Source of the DNA: Anaerocolumna xylanovorans DSM 12503
GTDB lineage: Bacteria; Bacillota; Clostridia; Lachnospirales; Lachnospiraceae
Reading direction: 5' to 3'
DNA: 64,000 nucleotides
Assembly: GCF_900143645.1 (NCBI RefSeq)
Contig: NZ_FRFD01000010.1
Coordinates: 29,406-93,405 of the forward strand
The notes beneath the pieces are model-generated. The model saw nothing but the letters and a program-made list of their open reading frames with translations, made no database searches and was not told where the DNA came from. A program made the position numbers and the translations under genes. Positions 8,771 through 17,078 of the stretch are shown piece after piece. Position 1 is the stretch's first letter. Every line of letters begins with the position of its first letter.

Positions 8771-9139
8771 ATGCAGTTTAGCTGGTGTACTGTTCATGTA
8801 AATAATCTGGAAGAGTCTCTGTATTTCTATCAGGAGGTTGCCGGTCTTCCTTTGGAAAGACGTTTTTCTGCGGGTCCTAATCAGGAAATTGCTTTTTTAG
8901 GTTCCGGTGAAACAAAGCTGGAATTGATCTGGCATAAGGACGGCGAGGCCGTTGAAGTCGGTAAGGATATATCCATCGGCTTTCTGGCTGAACCTTTGGA
9001 TGATTTTATTAAAGTACTGGAAGAGAAAAATATTCCTATTGCAGCAGGTCCGATCCAGCCTAATCCCACCATCCGTTTTATCTATGTAAAAGATCCAAAC
9101 GGGCTTACTGTCCAATTCAGTGAACACATAAGACCTTAA
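8771..9139 (+). CDS. VOC/glyoxalase-family protein
   Basis: 122 residues with the vicinal-oxygen-chelate fold: two beta-alpha-beta-beta-beta modules, potential metal ligands in TVHVNN at the N-terminus and in VQFSEH at the C-terminus, and the family signature YVKDPNGLTVQF. Family members include glyoxalase I, fosfomycin-resistance enzymes and dioxygenases; the substrate here is unknown. AGAGG precedes the ATG. It lies 134 nt after the glycosidase-like gene and ends at a clear terminator. A glyoxalase role would fit the methylglyoxal synthase encoded later in the window, but that is speculative. Confidence 0.75.
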   Translation: MQFSWCTVHVNNLEESLYFYQEVAGLPLERRFSAGPNQEIAFLGSGETKLELIWHKDGEAVEVGKDISIGFLAEPLDDFIKVLEEKNIPIAAGPIQPNPTIRFIYVKDPNGLTVQFSEHIRP

Positions 9140-9143
9140 TAGA

Positions 9144-9196
9144 CCAGGGAAAGGAGCCATTTACCTTCCGGCTTTCCTTTCCCTGGCTGTTTTTTT
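9144..9196 (+). terminator. Intrinsic terminator after the VOC gene
   Basis: CCAGGGAAAGG pairs with CCTTTCCCTGG (9144-9185) and a T-tract follows to about 9196. Confidence 0.85.
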
Positions 9197-9215
9197 ATAC
9201 ACTTTTTGTATTGTT

Positions 9216-10925
9216 TTAATTGTCCTGATAATACTTCATTATGGCCCTGTAGATATCCAGTGTTCCAAATCCCCAGCCCGGGTCCGGATATGTTACTGTC
9301 GGCAATCGCCTTGCCCCATTTGTTATAAGCCGTCTTAGCAATATATTATTTAGTTTGGTGATATTTCCCTTGACCACTCCCCATTCCAGCATCAAAGCAA
9401 TTGCACCTGTGGCATGGGCCGTTGCCTCACTGCTTCCCGCAGCGTCATAAAAACCGCCATTTACGGAAGGTGCCGTTATATTTACTCCCGGAGCAGCAAC
9501 GTCAGGCTTTAGCCCTCCGTTTTTTGTAAATCCCCTCCCGGTGTAATAATAAAGGCTCTGGTTCTGATGATTATAGGTAGAAATAGCCAATGTATTACTG
9601 GCATTAGCCGGAATTGATAAGGTAGTATCTTTATTTCCATTAATAAAATATGTATTCGCCGTAAGAAAATTGGTGATTGGAAGCCATATATGATACCGAA
9701 GCAGCAAATCTCCGCTTCCGGATACTACCATTCTCCATGTACCAGGGATTGGACTTACAAACCGGAACATAATCAGTTGATTTCCCGTCCGCTCTTCGCT
9801 AAATTGATTGTCTATATAAATAGTAGTCCCCCTATGGTTTACTATCTGCGTACTTCTTTGCAGGAATATTCCGGATACTCTTGACACCAGACTGCCCTCA
9901 GGTGCATACAATTCCAGTGCTACAATATTAGGAGCAAATCCCCATAGCTCCATGGTAAAGCCTGCTTCTTTCTCTCCTACATTCAAATTGACCACATCAA
10001 AATCCGTGCTTGGATTTATCTGCCCATAATAATGATGATTGGTATTGCCTTCATTTCCGCCCGCTACTATAACCGATTTTCCGGGAAGCTTTCCTACGTC
10101 ATTCAGGTAATGGCACAAAACGCTTTCCCCCTCATGGGCTCCCTGTGAGGAACCAATCCCAATACAAATGGCAATAGGGCGGTCCAATTTTGTTGAAATA
10201 TCCATTAGATACTGGATACCCAGCATGATGTCATTTTCCTGATAGCACAGCACATTAGGAGGAATGCAAAAAAAGTCTTTTATATTTTGTTTTGCTTCTT
10301 TTAATTTCACTACTACAATTTCCGAATCCGGTGCAACTCCCGAAAAATTATCAGATACGTTGTCATTTCCGGCTGCTATCCCTGCTAATGCCGTACCATG
10401 CCCGCTTATATCCCTGCTTGGCACAACCCTGTAAGGATCATCCGCTAACAGAGCGGTATTAATATCCCACTGGCTGTATTCCGTTCCAAAATAAAAATTT
10501 TCCGGGTATCTGCCGCTTTCTATTCCCTGATCCCATATGGCAGCTATTCGAGAGGTATTATCTGCATACCGGAACACCGGATTGGTATAATCTATTCCCG
10601 TATCAATAAAGCCGACCAATACACCCTGTCCTCTTAATTCCAGAGCAGGATTATCCCTTACTCTGACTATCCCGGATGCTTCACTGCTTGACAGATTCAT
10701 AAGCCCATAGCATTTAGGTATATACGCATATCCGAATGTCTGGGTACTGTCTATCGTCAGCCTTGATGCGGGTATATGGTATACCGCATAGTCACTGGTT
10801 ATCCTGTTTACCGCATAATCACTTGAGCTTTCAAGATTATTGATTCTTTCATATCCTTCCGCAAGAATATCCGTATAATCGTTACTGGTTATCTTATACC
10901 TATCCGCCTCTGTCATATACTCCAC
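9216..10925 (-). CDS. Subtilisin-like serine protease (S8), CspABC-like
   Basis: 569 residues with the full triad in sequence: Asp in VGFIDTGIDY (about residue 110), His in SGHGTALAG (about 175), Ser in GSSEATAHATG (about 505). A long insertion between His and Ser (residues 300-440) is typical of the clostridial S8 subgroup that includes the Csp germination proteases. There is no signal peptide, so it is cytoplasmic, spore-located or exported unconventionally. The reading frame begins with GTG at 10925, but ATG at 10916 is also possible because AGGTGGAG lies between them. It follows the cytochrome b5-like gene by 51 nt on the same strand. A role in spore germination is possible but unproven. 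Confidence 0.88.
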   Translation of the reverse strand: MEYMTEADRYKITSNDYTDILAEGYERINNLESSSDYAVNRITSDYAVYHIPASRLTIDSTQTFGYAYIPKCYGLMNLSSSEASGIVRVRDNPALELRGQGVLVGFIDTGIDYTNPVFRYADNTSRIAAIWDQGIESGRYPENFYFGTEYSQWDINTALLADDPYRVVPSRDISGHGTALAGIAAGNDNVSDNFSGVAPDSEIVVVKLKEAKQNIKDFFCIPPNVLCYQENDIMLGIQYLMDISTKLDRPIAICIGIGSSQGAHEGESVLCHYLNDVGKLPGKSVIVAGGNEGNTNHHYYGQINPSTDFDVVNLNVGEKEAGFTMELWGFAPNIVALELYAPEGSLVSRVSGIFLQRSTQIVNHRGTTIYIDNQFSEERTGNQLIMFRFVSPIPGTWRMVVSGSGDLLLRYHIWLPITNFLTANTYFINGNKDTTLSIPANASNTLAISTYNHQNQSLYYYTGRGFTKNGGLKPDVAAPGVNITAPSVNGGFYDAAGSSEATAHATGAIALMLEWGVVKGNITKLNNILLRRLITNGARRLPTVTYPDPGWGFGTLDIYRAIMKYYQDN

Positions 10926-10976
10926 CTGTTCTATCTATACTAATTTATATGTGGGTTTCAATTATCCTATTAACAA

Positions 10977-11459
10977 TTATTCCTCCAAGGCAATGGTTCC
11001 CACCACCGGAAGCTGATCAAGCATTGCAGCCATACCTCTGTGACAGCTCGCAAATTGACCTGATAAATCATTTCCTGCCCGCAATCCCGCAAAATGTGTT
11101 CCGCCTCCCCAGGCTGCTATATTACTTACGTCATACACCTTTCCGTTTACTGCCACATACGCAGGCCTCCCCTCACTGCCATCAAAATAAGAGAGCTCGC
11201 TTAAGGTAAATACTCTATCTTCCGTATCGTTTTCTGCCAAACTTTCGGAAAGTAACATTTCCTCCAATTCTGCAGCAAAGTTATCCGTTCTGTTTTGCAT
11301 AAGACCCTGGTAGTAATTCTTTTCGTAGAGGTTTCTGCTGAAGGTCTGCATCTGACTGTAATGAATAATCTCTTTTTGATAATTATTTAGTTTATTTCTG
11401 ATTTCATTTGATTCCAAATTGTATGCAGCCTTTCCATTATAGTTATAAGCTTGATTCAT
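10977..11459 (-). CDS. Cytochrome b5-like heme/steroid-binding domain protein
   Basis: 160 residues. Residues 1-80 are polar and helical with many Asn, Tyr and Glu residues. The C-terminal half (about 85-160) is a cytochrome b5-like domain with FTLSELSYFDG, VAVNGKVYDVSN and AGNDLSGQF. The usual HPGG ligand loop is replaced by a WGGGTHF-type loop, as in many Firmicutes homologues, so heme binding is uncertain. No signal peptide. It is probably co-transcribed with the S8 protease. No good ribosome binding site precedes the ATG, so the start is uncertain. The function is unknown. Confidence 0.75.
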   Translation of the reverse strand: MNQAYNYNGKAAYNLESNEIRNKLNNYQKEIIHYSQMQTFSRNLYEKNYYQGLMQNRTDNFAAELEEMLLSESLAENDTEDRVFTLSELSYFDGSEGRPAYVAVNGKVYDVSNIAAWGGGTHFAGLRAGNDLSGQFASCHRGMAAMLDQLPVVGTIALEE

Positions 11460-11573
11460 TATATTAACGGGAGATATGGAATATTCTAAGAACTCCCTCT
11501 GAAAGCTATAAGGAAATATCTACATGTATACACAGCTGTTAATTTATCTTATAGGACGTAATTTTCTACAATA

Positions 11574-11624
11574 TAAAAAAACTGCGGTTTCAATGAGCTT
11601 CCCTCAATTGACCGCAGTTTTTAT
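11574..11624 (-). terminator. Intrinsic terminator after trxA
   Basis: ACTGCGGT (11581-11588) pairs with ACCGCAGT (11611-11618), extended by CAATGAG/CTCAATTG, with A-tract and T-tract on either side. On the minus strand it lies 12 nt past the thioredoxin stop. It may work in both directions. Confidence 0.85.
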
Positions 11625-11635
11625 TTTTGGGGTTT

Positions 11636-11950
11636 TTATTCCGACAACAGGGAAAGAATTGCTTTCTTGGGCTTTACTCCTACGGTGCTCTCAACTACCT
11701 TACCTTCTTTCATAACAACCAACGTAGGTATGCTCATAATACGGAACTTCTCTGCTAATTCTTCCTCTTCATCTATATTAATCTTTCCGACCTTAATCGT
11801 GTCCTTCTTCTCTTCTGCTACCTGGTCAATAATCGGTGATACCATCTTACAGGGGCCGCACCAGGATGCCCAAAAATCCAATAAAACCGGTTTTTCCGAT
11901 TCCAGAACCTCTTTCTTAAAGTTCTCCTTTGTTATCTTTAATACACCCAT
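11636..11950 (-). CDS. trxA: Thioredoxin
   Basis: 104 residues with the redox motif WASWCGPCKM around residue 30 and the cis-proline region IMSIPTLVV. It is a cytoplasmic disulfide reductase, normally recycled by thioredoxin reductase (not in the window). The ATG at 11950 is 8 nt after AAAGGAG; an in-frame GTG upstream lies inside that site and is rejected. Monocistronic, with its own terminator. Confidence 0.96.
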   Translation of the reverse strand: MGVLKITKENFKKEVLESEKPVLLDFWASWCGPCKMVSPIIDQVAEEKKDTIKVGKINIDEEEELAEKFRIMSIPTLVVMKEGKVVESTVGVKPKKAILSLLSE

Positions 11951-12074
11951 GTGATACACTCCTTTATTGTTTATATCCTTATTATAATCAATTTCCCGCT
12001 AAAGTCTGTGATGCAGTTACATAATATGGAAAAATATTTTTAAATTTTTTTGTAATTTTCTATCATTTCATGTC

Positions 12075-12101
12075 ACATTATGTGTCAGAAGCCATATTAT
12101 A
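12075..12101 (+). promoter_or_regulatory. Sigma-K-like promoter
   Basis: AC (12075-12076), a 16-nt spacer and CATATTATA (12093-12101) match the sigma-K consensus AC-N16/17-CATANNNTA. The predicted start of transcription is about 60 nt upstream of the first Cys-rich gene. Such a short consensus can occur by chance; its position before spore-coat-like genes supports it. Confidence 0.5.
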
Positions 12102-12162
12102 AAGTAAGGTTATAAACGATAAACAGTCGAATGACCTAATAAATTTTTAAGGAGGAATTCCT

Positions 12163-12483
12163 ATGGCATGTGGAGGTTTTAATTCAAACCAGAACTTAGT
12201 TTCTACACTTTGCAGATATATCGGTGAAACAGTTACGATATTTACAAAGAGCGGTGGTGTTTCCGGATGCGGCTTTACAGGTGTTCTCTTTGGCGTAAAC
12301 AATGAATTTTGCCAGCTGGTAACGGATTTTGGCAGTGCACCTGCTAATCCTATCGGAGGACCGAACAGTTCCTGCTGCACTAACCTTTATCCTGAGAATA
12401 ATTGCCAGAGGCCCTATACAGTAGGTTCCGTATGCGATATTCCTATCGATAAGATCGCAGCCTTCTGTCACAATGCCGTATAA
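12163..12483 (+). CDS. Cys-rich protein, probable spore-associated, copy 1
   Basis: 106 residues, no signal peptide, eight or nine Cys. A central block FTKSGGVSGCGFTGVL (residues 28-43) and a C-terminal block GSVCDIPIDKIAAFCHNAV are repeated almost unchanged in the next gene, so the two are tandem paralogs. The pattern of a short N-terminal variable region, one small beta-domain and a terminal Cys/His motif resembles small coat or exosporium proteins of clostridia, but I do not recognise a named family. AAGGAGG precedes the ATG, and the upstream sigma-K-like promoter supports mother-cell expression. Confidence 0.75.
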   Translation: MACGGFNSNQNLVSTLCRYIGETVTIFTKSGGVSGCGFTGVLFGVNNEFCQLVTDFGSAPANPIGGPNSSCCTNLYPENNCQRPYTVGSVCDIPIDKIAAFCHNAV

Positions 12484-12508
12484 TCTCAATGGAATAGGAG
12501 GATTCATT

Positions 12509-12850
12509 ATGTCAAATAATTTTTTTAATCCCGGATTAAGTAACGGATTAACAAATAACGTAAGTTTTGCCAGACATCTTTGTAACTATATTGGGCAAAC
12601 GGTTATTATCTTTACTACAAGTGGAGGCGTTTCAGGATGCGGTTTTACAGGTGTTCTGTTATCTGTAACCTGCGATACCTGTCGCATTGATTCAAGACAG
12701 GGCGTTGCTCCCGCCTGCCCGCTTGGTAGTTCTTGCTGCGGCGACATAAATAACAACAACTGCGGAAATTATAACGGATTCCGTTCCGTAGGTTCTGTTT
12801 GCGACATTCCCCTTGACAGTATAGCAGCCTTTTGCCACAATGCAATTTAA
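12509..12850 (+). CDS. Cys-rich protein, probable spore-associated, copy 2
   Basis: 113 residues. The ATG at 12509 follows AATAGGAGG; the longer in-frame reading starts inside the previous gene. It shares FTTSGGVSGCGFTGVLL and GSVCDIPLDSIAAFCHNAI with the preceding protein. It differs by an Asn/Phe-rich N-terminus (about 22 residues) and a longer Cys/Asn-rich loop (CCGDINNNNCGN). The gap to copy 1 is 25 nt, so they form one transcript that ends at the terminator at 12873. Function unknown; disulfide-linked coat assembly is a reasonable guess. Confidence 0.75.
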   Translation: MSNNFFNPGLSNGLTNNVSFARHLCNYIGQTVIIFTTSGGVSGCGFTGVLLSVTCDTCRIDSRQGVAPACPLGSSCCGDINNNNCGNYNGFRSVGSVCDIPLDSIAAFCHNAI

Positions 12851-12872
12851 ACAAATGTATATAAGATAATGT

Positions 12873-12917
12873 AAAAAAAGACTGCTTTAACACCTTAAAG
12901 GGTAAAGCAGTCTTTTT
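12873..12917. terminator. Bidirectional intrinsic terminator
   Basis: AAAGACTGCTTTA pairs with TAAAGCAGTCTTT, with an A-run before and a T-run after. It separates the Cys-rich pair (plus) from the response regulator gene (minus), which converge on it. Confidence 0.85.
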
Positions 12918-12928
12918 ATTATTCCTCT

Positions 12929-13717
12929 TTACTTTTTCTCTGCATCCATCATCTTCTTCACCAGAATGCTGTTACGGTATTCATTGGCTGATAATCCTGT
13001 CAGTTTTTTAAATACTTTTGAAAAATGTGCAATATCCGTAAATCCCACTTCCCATGCAATATCTCCTATCCTCATGGAGGAATTCATCAGAAGCCTTTTC
13101 GCTTCCTTTACTCTTATATTATTCAAAATCTCCGAAAAATTAAGTCCCATATTCTTATTTAAAAGCTTGCTTAAATGCCATTGGCTGATGTATGTCTTTT
13201 CTGCCACCTCTGACAAAGTAATCTTCCGGTTATAATTTTCTTCCATATATTGAACGGCATTATATACGATAAAGCTGCTTGCTGCCTTGGTCTCGCAGTC
13301 TTCCTCCGCCTCTTCCCTTTTAGGCTCGTCCTCATTTTCCGAAGGAATCATCCCTTCCGTCATGGCAACAATTGCTTCTTCGATTTCCGCAAGGTTGGAG
13401 GGCTTTAATAAATACCGGCTTACACCAAGGCTGATTGCCTTTTGGGCATAATCAAAATCACGGTATCCTGTTAATATACTAATCTTAATATTGGGAAATT
13501 CAGACCGTAAAGCGGCAACCATAGTCAGTCCATCCACTCCTGGCATGGAGATGTCCGAGAACAGGATATCCGGCTTAAGCTCTCTGATTAGCCTCCCTCC
13601 TTCAATACCATCGTTGGCAGTTGCTATGATCTGGCACCCATATTTTTCCCAGGGTACAATCTTCTTGATCCCTTCCACAATAATGGGTTCATCATCAATA
13701 ATCATAACCTTAAACAT
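12929..13717 (-). CDS. YesN-type response regulator with AraC DNA-binding domain
   Basis: 262 residues. The N-terminal receiver domain (1-120) has the acidic pocket IIDDE, the phospho-acceptor Asp in ILFSDISMPG, and the conserved Lys in YLLKPSN. An acidic linker (about 128-148) is followed by an AraC-type double helix-turn-helix (150-255; EVAEKTYISQWHLSKLLNK and IGDIAWEVGFTDIAHFSK). It is the last gene of the locus, and its partner kinase is the first gene. It should activate the ABC genes in response to the external sugar sensed by the kinase. Confidence 0.92.
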   Translation of the reverse strand: MFKVMIIDDEPIIVEGIKKIVPWEKYGCQIIATANDGIEGGRLIRELKPDILFSDISMPGVDGLTMVAALRSEFPNIKISILTGYRDFDYAQKAISLGVSRYLLKPSNLAEIEEAIVAMTEGMIPSENEDEPKREEAEEDCETKAASSFIVYNAVQYMEENYNRKITLSEVAEKTYISQWHLSKLLNKNMGLNFSEILNNIRVKEAKRLLMNSSMRIGDIAWEVGFTDIAHFSKVFKKLTGLSANEYRNSILVKKMMDAEKK

Positions 13718-13756
13718 AGTATTTCTCCATTTCGGGCATTTATTTGTTCTTATATT

Positions 13757-14611
13757 TTATCCCTTAAGAGCTCCGGCTGTCAATCCTTTAATAATGTATT
13801 TCTGCAAGAATGCGTAAATTATAAGGACCGGTACTATAATCAAAGTAACGCTTGATGCCATAAGTCCATAATCAGTTCCGTATCTGGAACTGATTTCATT
13901 GAGTAAGACACTGATAGGAAATCCTGAACGCCTCCTAATCATTATAAGCTGGGTAAATAGATCATTATAAGACCATAGAAAGCAAAAGATTGCAACTGTC
14001 GCCATAGAAGGCCTGGAAAGCGGCATGATAATCCGGGTAAATACCTTAAAGACATCTGCTCCTTCCATATAGGCAGCCTCTTCCATTTCAAGAGGAATCC
14101 CTCTTAAAAAACCCATCATCACTACAGTGGCAAAACTTAGATTTCCTGCTACCTGCGGCAGGATCACGCTGACGGGAAGATTTAAAAGACCAAACTGGGC
14201 CATTTTCTTAAAGACAGGTACAATCGTAGAGAAAGCGGGAATCATAAGGCTTGACAGAATAATGGCATTGACTATGGCTTTTCCTCTAAAGCGGTATCTT
14301 GTCATAGCAAAAGCCATCATGGTAGCGAGAAACATCACGGCTATCATTACTGTTCCTGAAATTACCAGACTGTTTTTATAGGATTCCAAAATATCCTGCT
14401 TGCCAAACGCATTGACATAGTTAGTAAGGATGAACTTTTTAGGCAGCGAAAAGGAAGTATTAACAACCTCAGCAGAAGGCTTAAAGGAATTGTTAATAAC
14501 CCACACAAAAGGAAAAATCGTTGTCACAGCCCATAAGGCCAGTATAAGATAAGTCACTGTCTTCCTTATGGAAAATCTCTTATGCTCCTTTGCATCACCG
14601 CTGCTTTTCAA
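13757..14611 (-). CDS. ABC sugar permease, MalG type (second locus)
   Basis: 284 residues with about six membrane helices, the EAA loop EAAYMEGAD near residue 180, and the terminal GLTAGALKG typical of MalG-like subunits. It starts with TTG at 14611, 7 nt after AAGGAGG; no nearby ATG fits better. It pairs with the permease gene 12 nt upstream. Confidence 0.92.
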   Translation of the reverse strand: MKSSGDAKEHKRFSIRKTVTYLILALWAVTTIFPFVWVINNSFKPSAEVVNTSFSLPKKFILTNYVNAFGKQDILESYKNSLVISGTVMIAVMFLATMMAFAMTRYRFRGKAIVNAIILSSLMIPAFSTIVPVFKKMAQFGLLNLPVSVILPQVAGNLSFATVVMMGFLRGIPLEMEEAAYMEGADVFKVFTRIIMPLSRPSMATVAIFCFLWSYNDLFTQLIMIRRRSGFPISVLLNEISSRYGTDYGLMASSVTLIIVPVLIIYAFLQKYIIKGLTAGALKG

Positions 14612-14623
14612 GATAGATCCTCC

Positions 14624-15505
14624 TTACAAATTTGCGTCCGGCTTTAACAATTCATTTACAGCTAAGGACACCAAAAGCCCAAATATCACAATAACAAAAC
14701 CAATAGCTGAACCATAATCAACATTTCCGATGGTAAAGGTCTGCTCATACATCAGGGTTCCAAGGAAATGGGTCCTTCCCTGGGGCGCTCCCTTTGGGGC
14801 AATGACCCAGGGCAGGTCAAATACCTTTAATGCTCCTGTTACAGCCAATATGATACAGGTGCAAAATACTCCTCTCATCATAGGAAGGGTAACATAAAGG
14901 ACCTGCTTAACCTTTGAACAGCCATCCACCTTTGCTGCTTCGTATAATTCCTCCGGAATAGCATTTAATCCGGTCAAAAGAATTACAAAATAGAATCCCA
15001 CATAACTCCAGATTATCGGAATGGCTATCATAGTAAAGGCTCTCCCGGGAGCCAGCCAGTTTACCGGGTCTTTCCCTATAACCTCCAGGAACTGGTTTAA
15101 CATCCCTCCGCTATAGTTATAAAATAGCTTGAATATCAGACCTATTGCAGTTGCTGAAATAACAATAGGAAAAAAATATATCGTGCGAAAGAAATTCTCT
15201 CCTCTTCTTAACCAGCTTACAAAAATCGCAAGTCCCAAAGCAATGCCCACTTGAAATACCACAGCAAGCCCCATCATTTTGATGGAATTGGCAAAAGCTA
15301 TCCTTAGCTTTGAATCCGTAAGCAGCTTTTTATAATTCTCCACTCCGATAAACGTCCACTCTTTACCTGGCATTTTTACGAAATTGGTTATATCATAAAA
15401 GCTGTTTTTGATATTTTCAATAAAAGGCCAATATAGAAATAAAAATATCAGTATAAGTCCCGGTATCAGAAAGATGACCAGAGGAAATTTCTTTTTGTAA
15501 AGCAT
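14624..15505 (-). CDS. ABC sugar permease, MalF type (second locus)
   Basis: 293 residues, about six membrane helices, EAA loop EAAKVDGCS. The ATG at 15505 follows CAGGAGG, so I prefer it to an in-frame ATG 45 nt upstream that lacks such a site. It forms the channel with the MalG-type subunit. The ATPase must come from elsewhere in the genome. Confidence 0.92.
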   Translation of the reverse strand: MLYKKKFPLVIFLIPGLILIFLFLYWPFIENIKNSFYDITNFVKMPGKEWTFIGVENYKKLLTDSKLRIAFANSIKMMGLAVVFQVGIALGLAIFVSWLRRGENFFRTIYFFPIVISATAIGLIFKLFYNYSGGMLNQFLEVIGKDPVNWLAPGRAFTMIAIPIIWSYVGFYFVILLTGLNAIPEELYEAAKVDGCSKVKQVLYVTLPMMRGVFCTCIILAVTGALKVFDLPWVIAPKGAPQGRTHFLGTLMYEQTFTIGNVDYGSAIGFVIVIFGLLVSLAVNELLKPDANL

Positions 15506-15612
15506 TGCTGCCTCCTGTGCTGCTTTTTGTGTATTTAAAAAAGGGGACATTGCATCAAGCCTAATTCAACAAACCAAGCTATCTGCAACAATCCCCTTCT
15601 GTTTGTTATACC

Positions 15613-16920
15613 TTATTGCTTTGCATTAATATCCAATACTTCCTTTAATAAATCCTCCGGTGTCTTGGCTCCCGTAGAAATGTCAACAATACCGGCAATC
15701 AAAGTATTATATGCCTCCTGCGAGATTCTGGAATCAATGGGCAGCAAGGTAACTGATGCCTTGTTACTGTATTCAAATCCCGAAATTGCAAGAGGTGTCA
15801 TATCCTTAATAGGATCGGCTGATACAGCCGCCTGCCCACTTCCGTTCCAGTATTTCGTTACGCCCTCTTTGTTGGTATTCGCCATAACAAACTTGACTGC
15901 GGCATCTCTTTTATCAGGGTCTTCCCAAGCTTTCTTGGTAATATAAAAACCGGAAGATATACCCCCGATGATTTCACCCTCCTTAGCCTTTCCGCCGGGC
16001 ATTACGGGCACTGCTGTAATAACCGTGTTCTGCTTGTCAGGAATACTGCTTAGAAACCAGGAACCATCAAGCTTCATAGCCGCTCTCTTCGACTTAAAAA
16101 GCTCTCCTGCGAAATCATTATCAATTGTATCCGTATCCTTTGGAAATGCCTCCATATCCCTTAATGTCTTAATCATAGCAAGTCCCGTACACCAATCCTG
16201 CGGAACAGTTTCAGGAACCTGCGTATAGCCTTCGGAACCTGCTGCGGACAGTATTAGGGCTTCAACCCAATAATGGGGAACATTATTCAGGGAAACTGCA
16301 ATAGGAATAATATTATTTTCTTTGAAGGTTGCTATTGCCTGTAGCAGGTTATCCCATGTAGTAGGAAGTTCAAGACCATATTTTTTAAAAAGGTCTTTAT
16401 TGCAGTATAAGCCTTCCCAATATCCGGTGGTCGGAACTGCCCTTTCTATTCCATCGGGATTTGCTGCTGCCTTTAAGGCAGAATCCAGAGTGTCCTTTGC
16501 ATAATCAGGATACTCTGCTCGAATTTCATCTATTGTTACAAATTTATCTGCTGCTAAAACATCACTTGCATTGGCGTCTATAAAATATTGTATTACATCC
16601 GGTTCATTGCCCACTGCAAAGTCAGCGGCAATTCTGGTTTTCCAATCCTGGTCAGATACCTGGGAATCATCTTCAATGGTTATGTAAGAATAATCCTTCA
16701 TAAACTGACTGATAATTGCCTGATAATTCGGAGCGTTCGGATCCGTTCCGCCAAACATGGAAACTGTAGTAAGTGTTACCGGATTTTTTTTATCAGCAGG
16801 CGTTACCCCCGTATTCCTGCTATTATCAGATTTACTGCCGTTTTTGCTACTACACGCTACAAAAGAAAGAGCTAAAACTATGGTTAAAAATAGCGCTAAC
16901 CACTTAGCCTTTTTTTTCAT
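15613..16920 (-). CDS. Sugar ABC transporter substrate-binding lipoprotein (second locus)
   Basis: 435 residues from the ATG at 16920 (AGGGAGG upstream). The signal peptide ends in the lipobox FVAC with Cys23, followed by a Ser/Asn/Lys-rich linker and a family 1 solute-binding fold. An upstream in-frame ATG would add 31 residues that spoil the signal peptide and is rejected. The ligand is unknown. A 9-bp inverted repeat lies in the leader (16942-16970). Placed between the kinase gene and the permease genes. Confidence 0.92.
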   Translation of the reverse strand: MKKKAKWLALFLTIVLALSFVACSSKNGSKSDNSRNTGVTPADKKNPVTLTTVSMFGGTDPNAPNYQAIISQFMKDYSYITIEDDSQVSDQDWKTRIAADFAVGNEPDVIQYFIDANASDVLAADKFVTIDEIRAEYPDYAKDTLDSALKAAANPDGIERAVPTTGYWEGLYCNKDLFKKYGLELPTTWDNLLQAIATFKENNIIPIAVSLNNVPHYWVEALILSAAGSEGYTQVPETVPQDWCTGLAMIKTLRDMEAFPKDTDTIDNDFAGELFKSKRAAMKLDGSWFLSSIPDKQNTVITAVPVMPGGKAKEGEIIGGISSGFYITKKAWEDPDKRDAAVKFVMANTNKEGVTKYWNGSGQAAVSADPIKDMTPLAISGFEYSNKASVTLLPIDSRISQEAYNTLIAGIVDISTGAKTPEDLLKEVLDINAKQ

Positions 16921-16941
16921 AATTTTCCTCCCTAATAAAGC

Positions 16942-16990
16942 AAGTTTACAAGCTGTATCTATGTAAACTTTCTTTACAAATTGAATTATA
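16942..16990 (-). promoter_or_regulatory. Possible promoter -10 and inverted repeat before the binding-protein gene
   Basis: AAGTTTACA (16942-16950) and TGTAAACTT (16962-16970) form a 9-bp inverted repeat with an 11-nt centre, just upstream of the ribosome binding site. On the minus strand TATAAT lies at 16985-16990 without a good -35, as is common for promoters needing an AraC-type activator. The repeat could be an operator or an mRNA hairpin. Confidence 0.35.
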
Positions 16991-17078
16991 TCTATTCCAG
17001 TGCCGTATTTCATTCTACTATCTTGACATTATTTGTTCTATCTTGCCCGGTTCCATATACCTTCGCTTTTTGGCCAAA

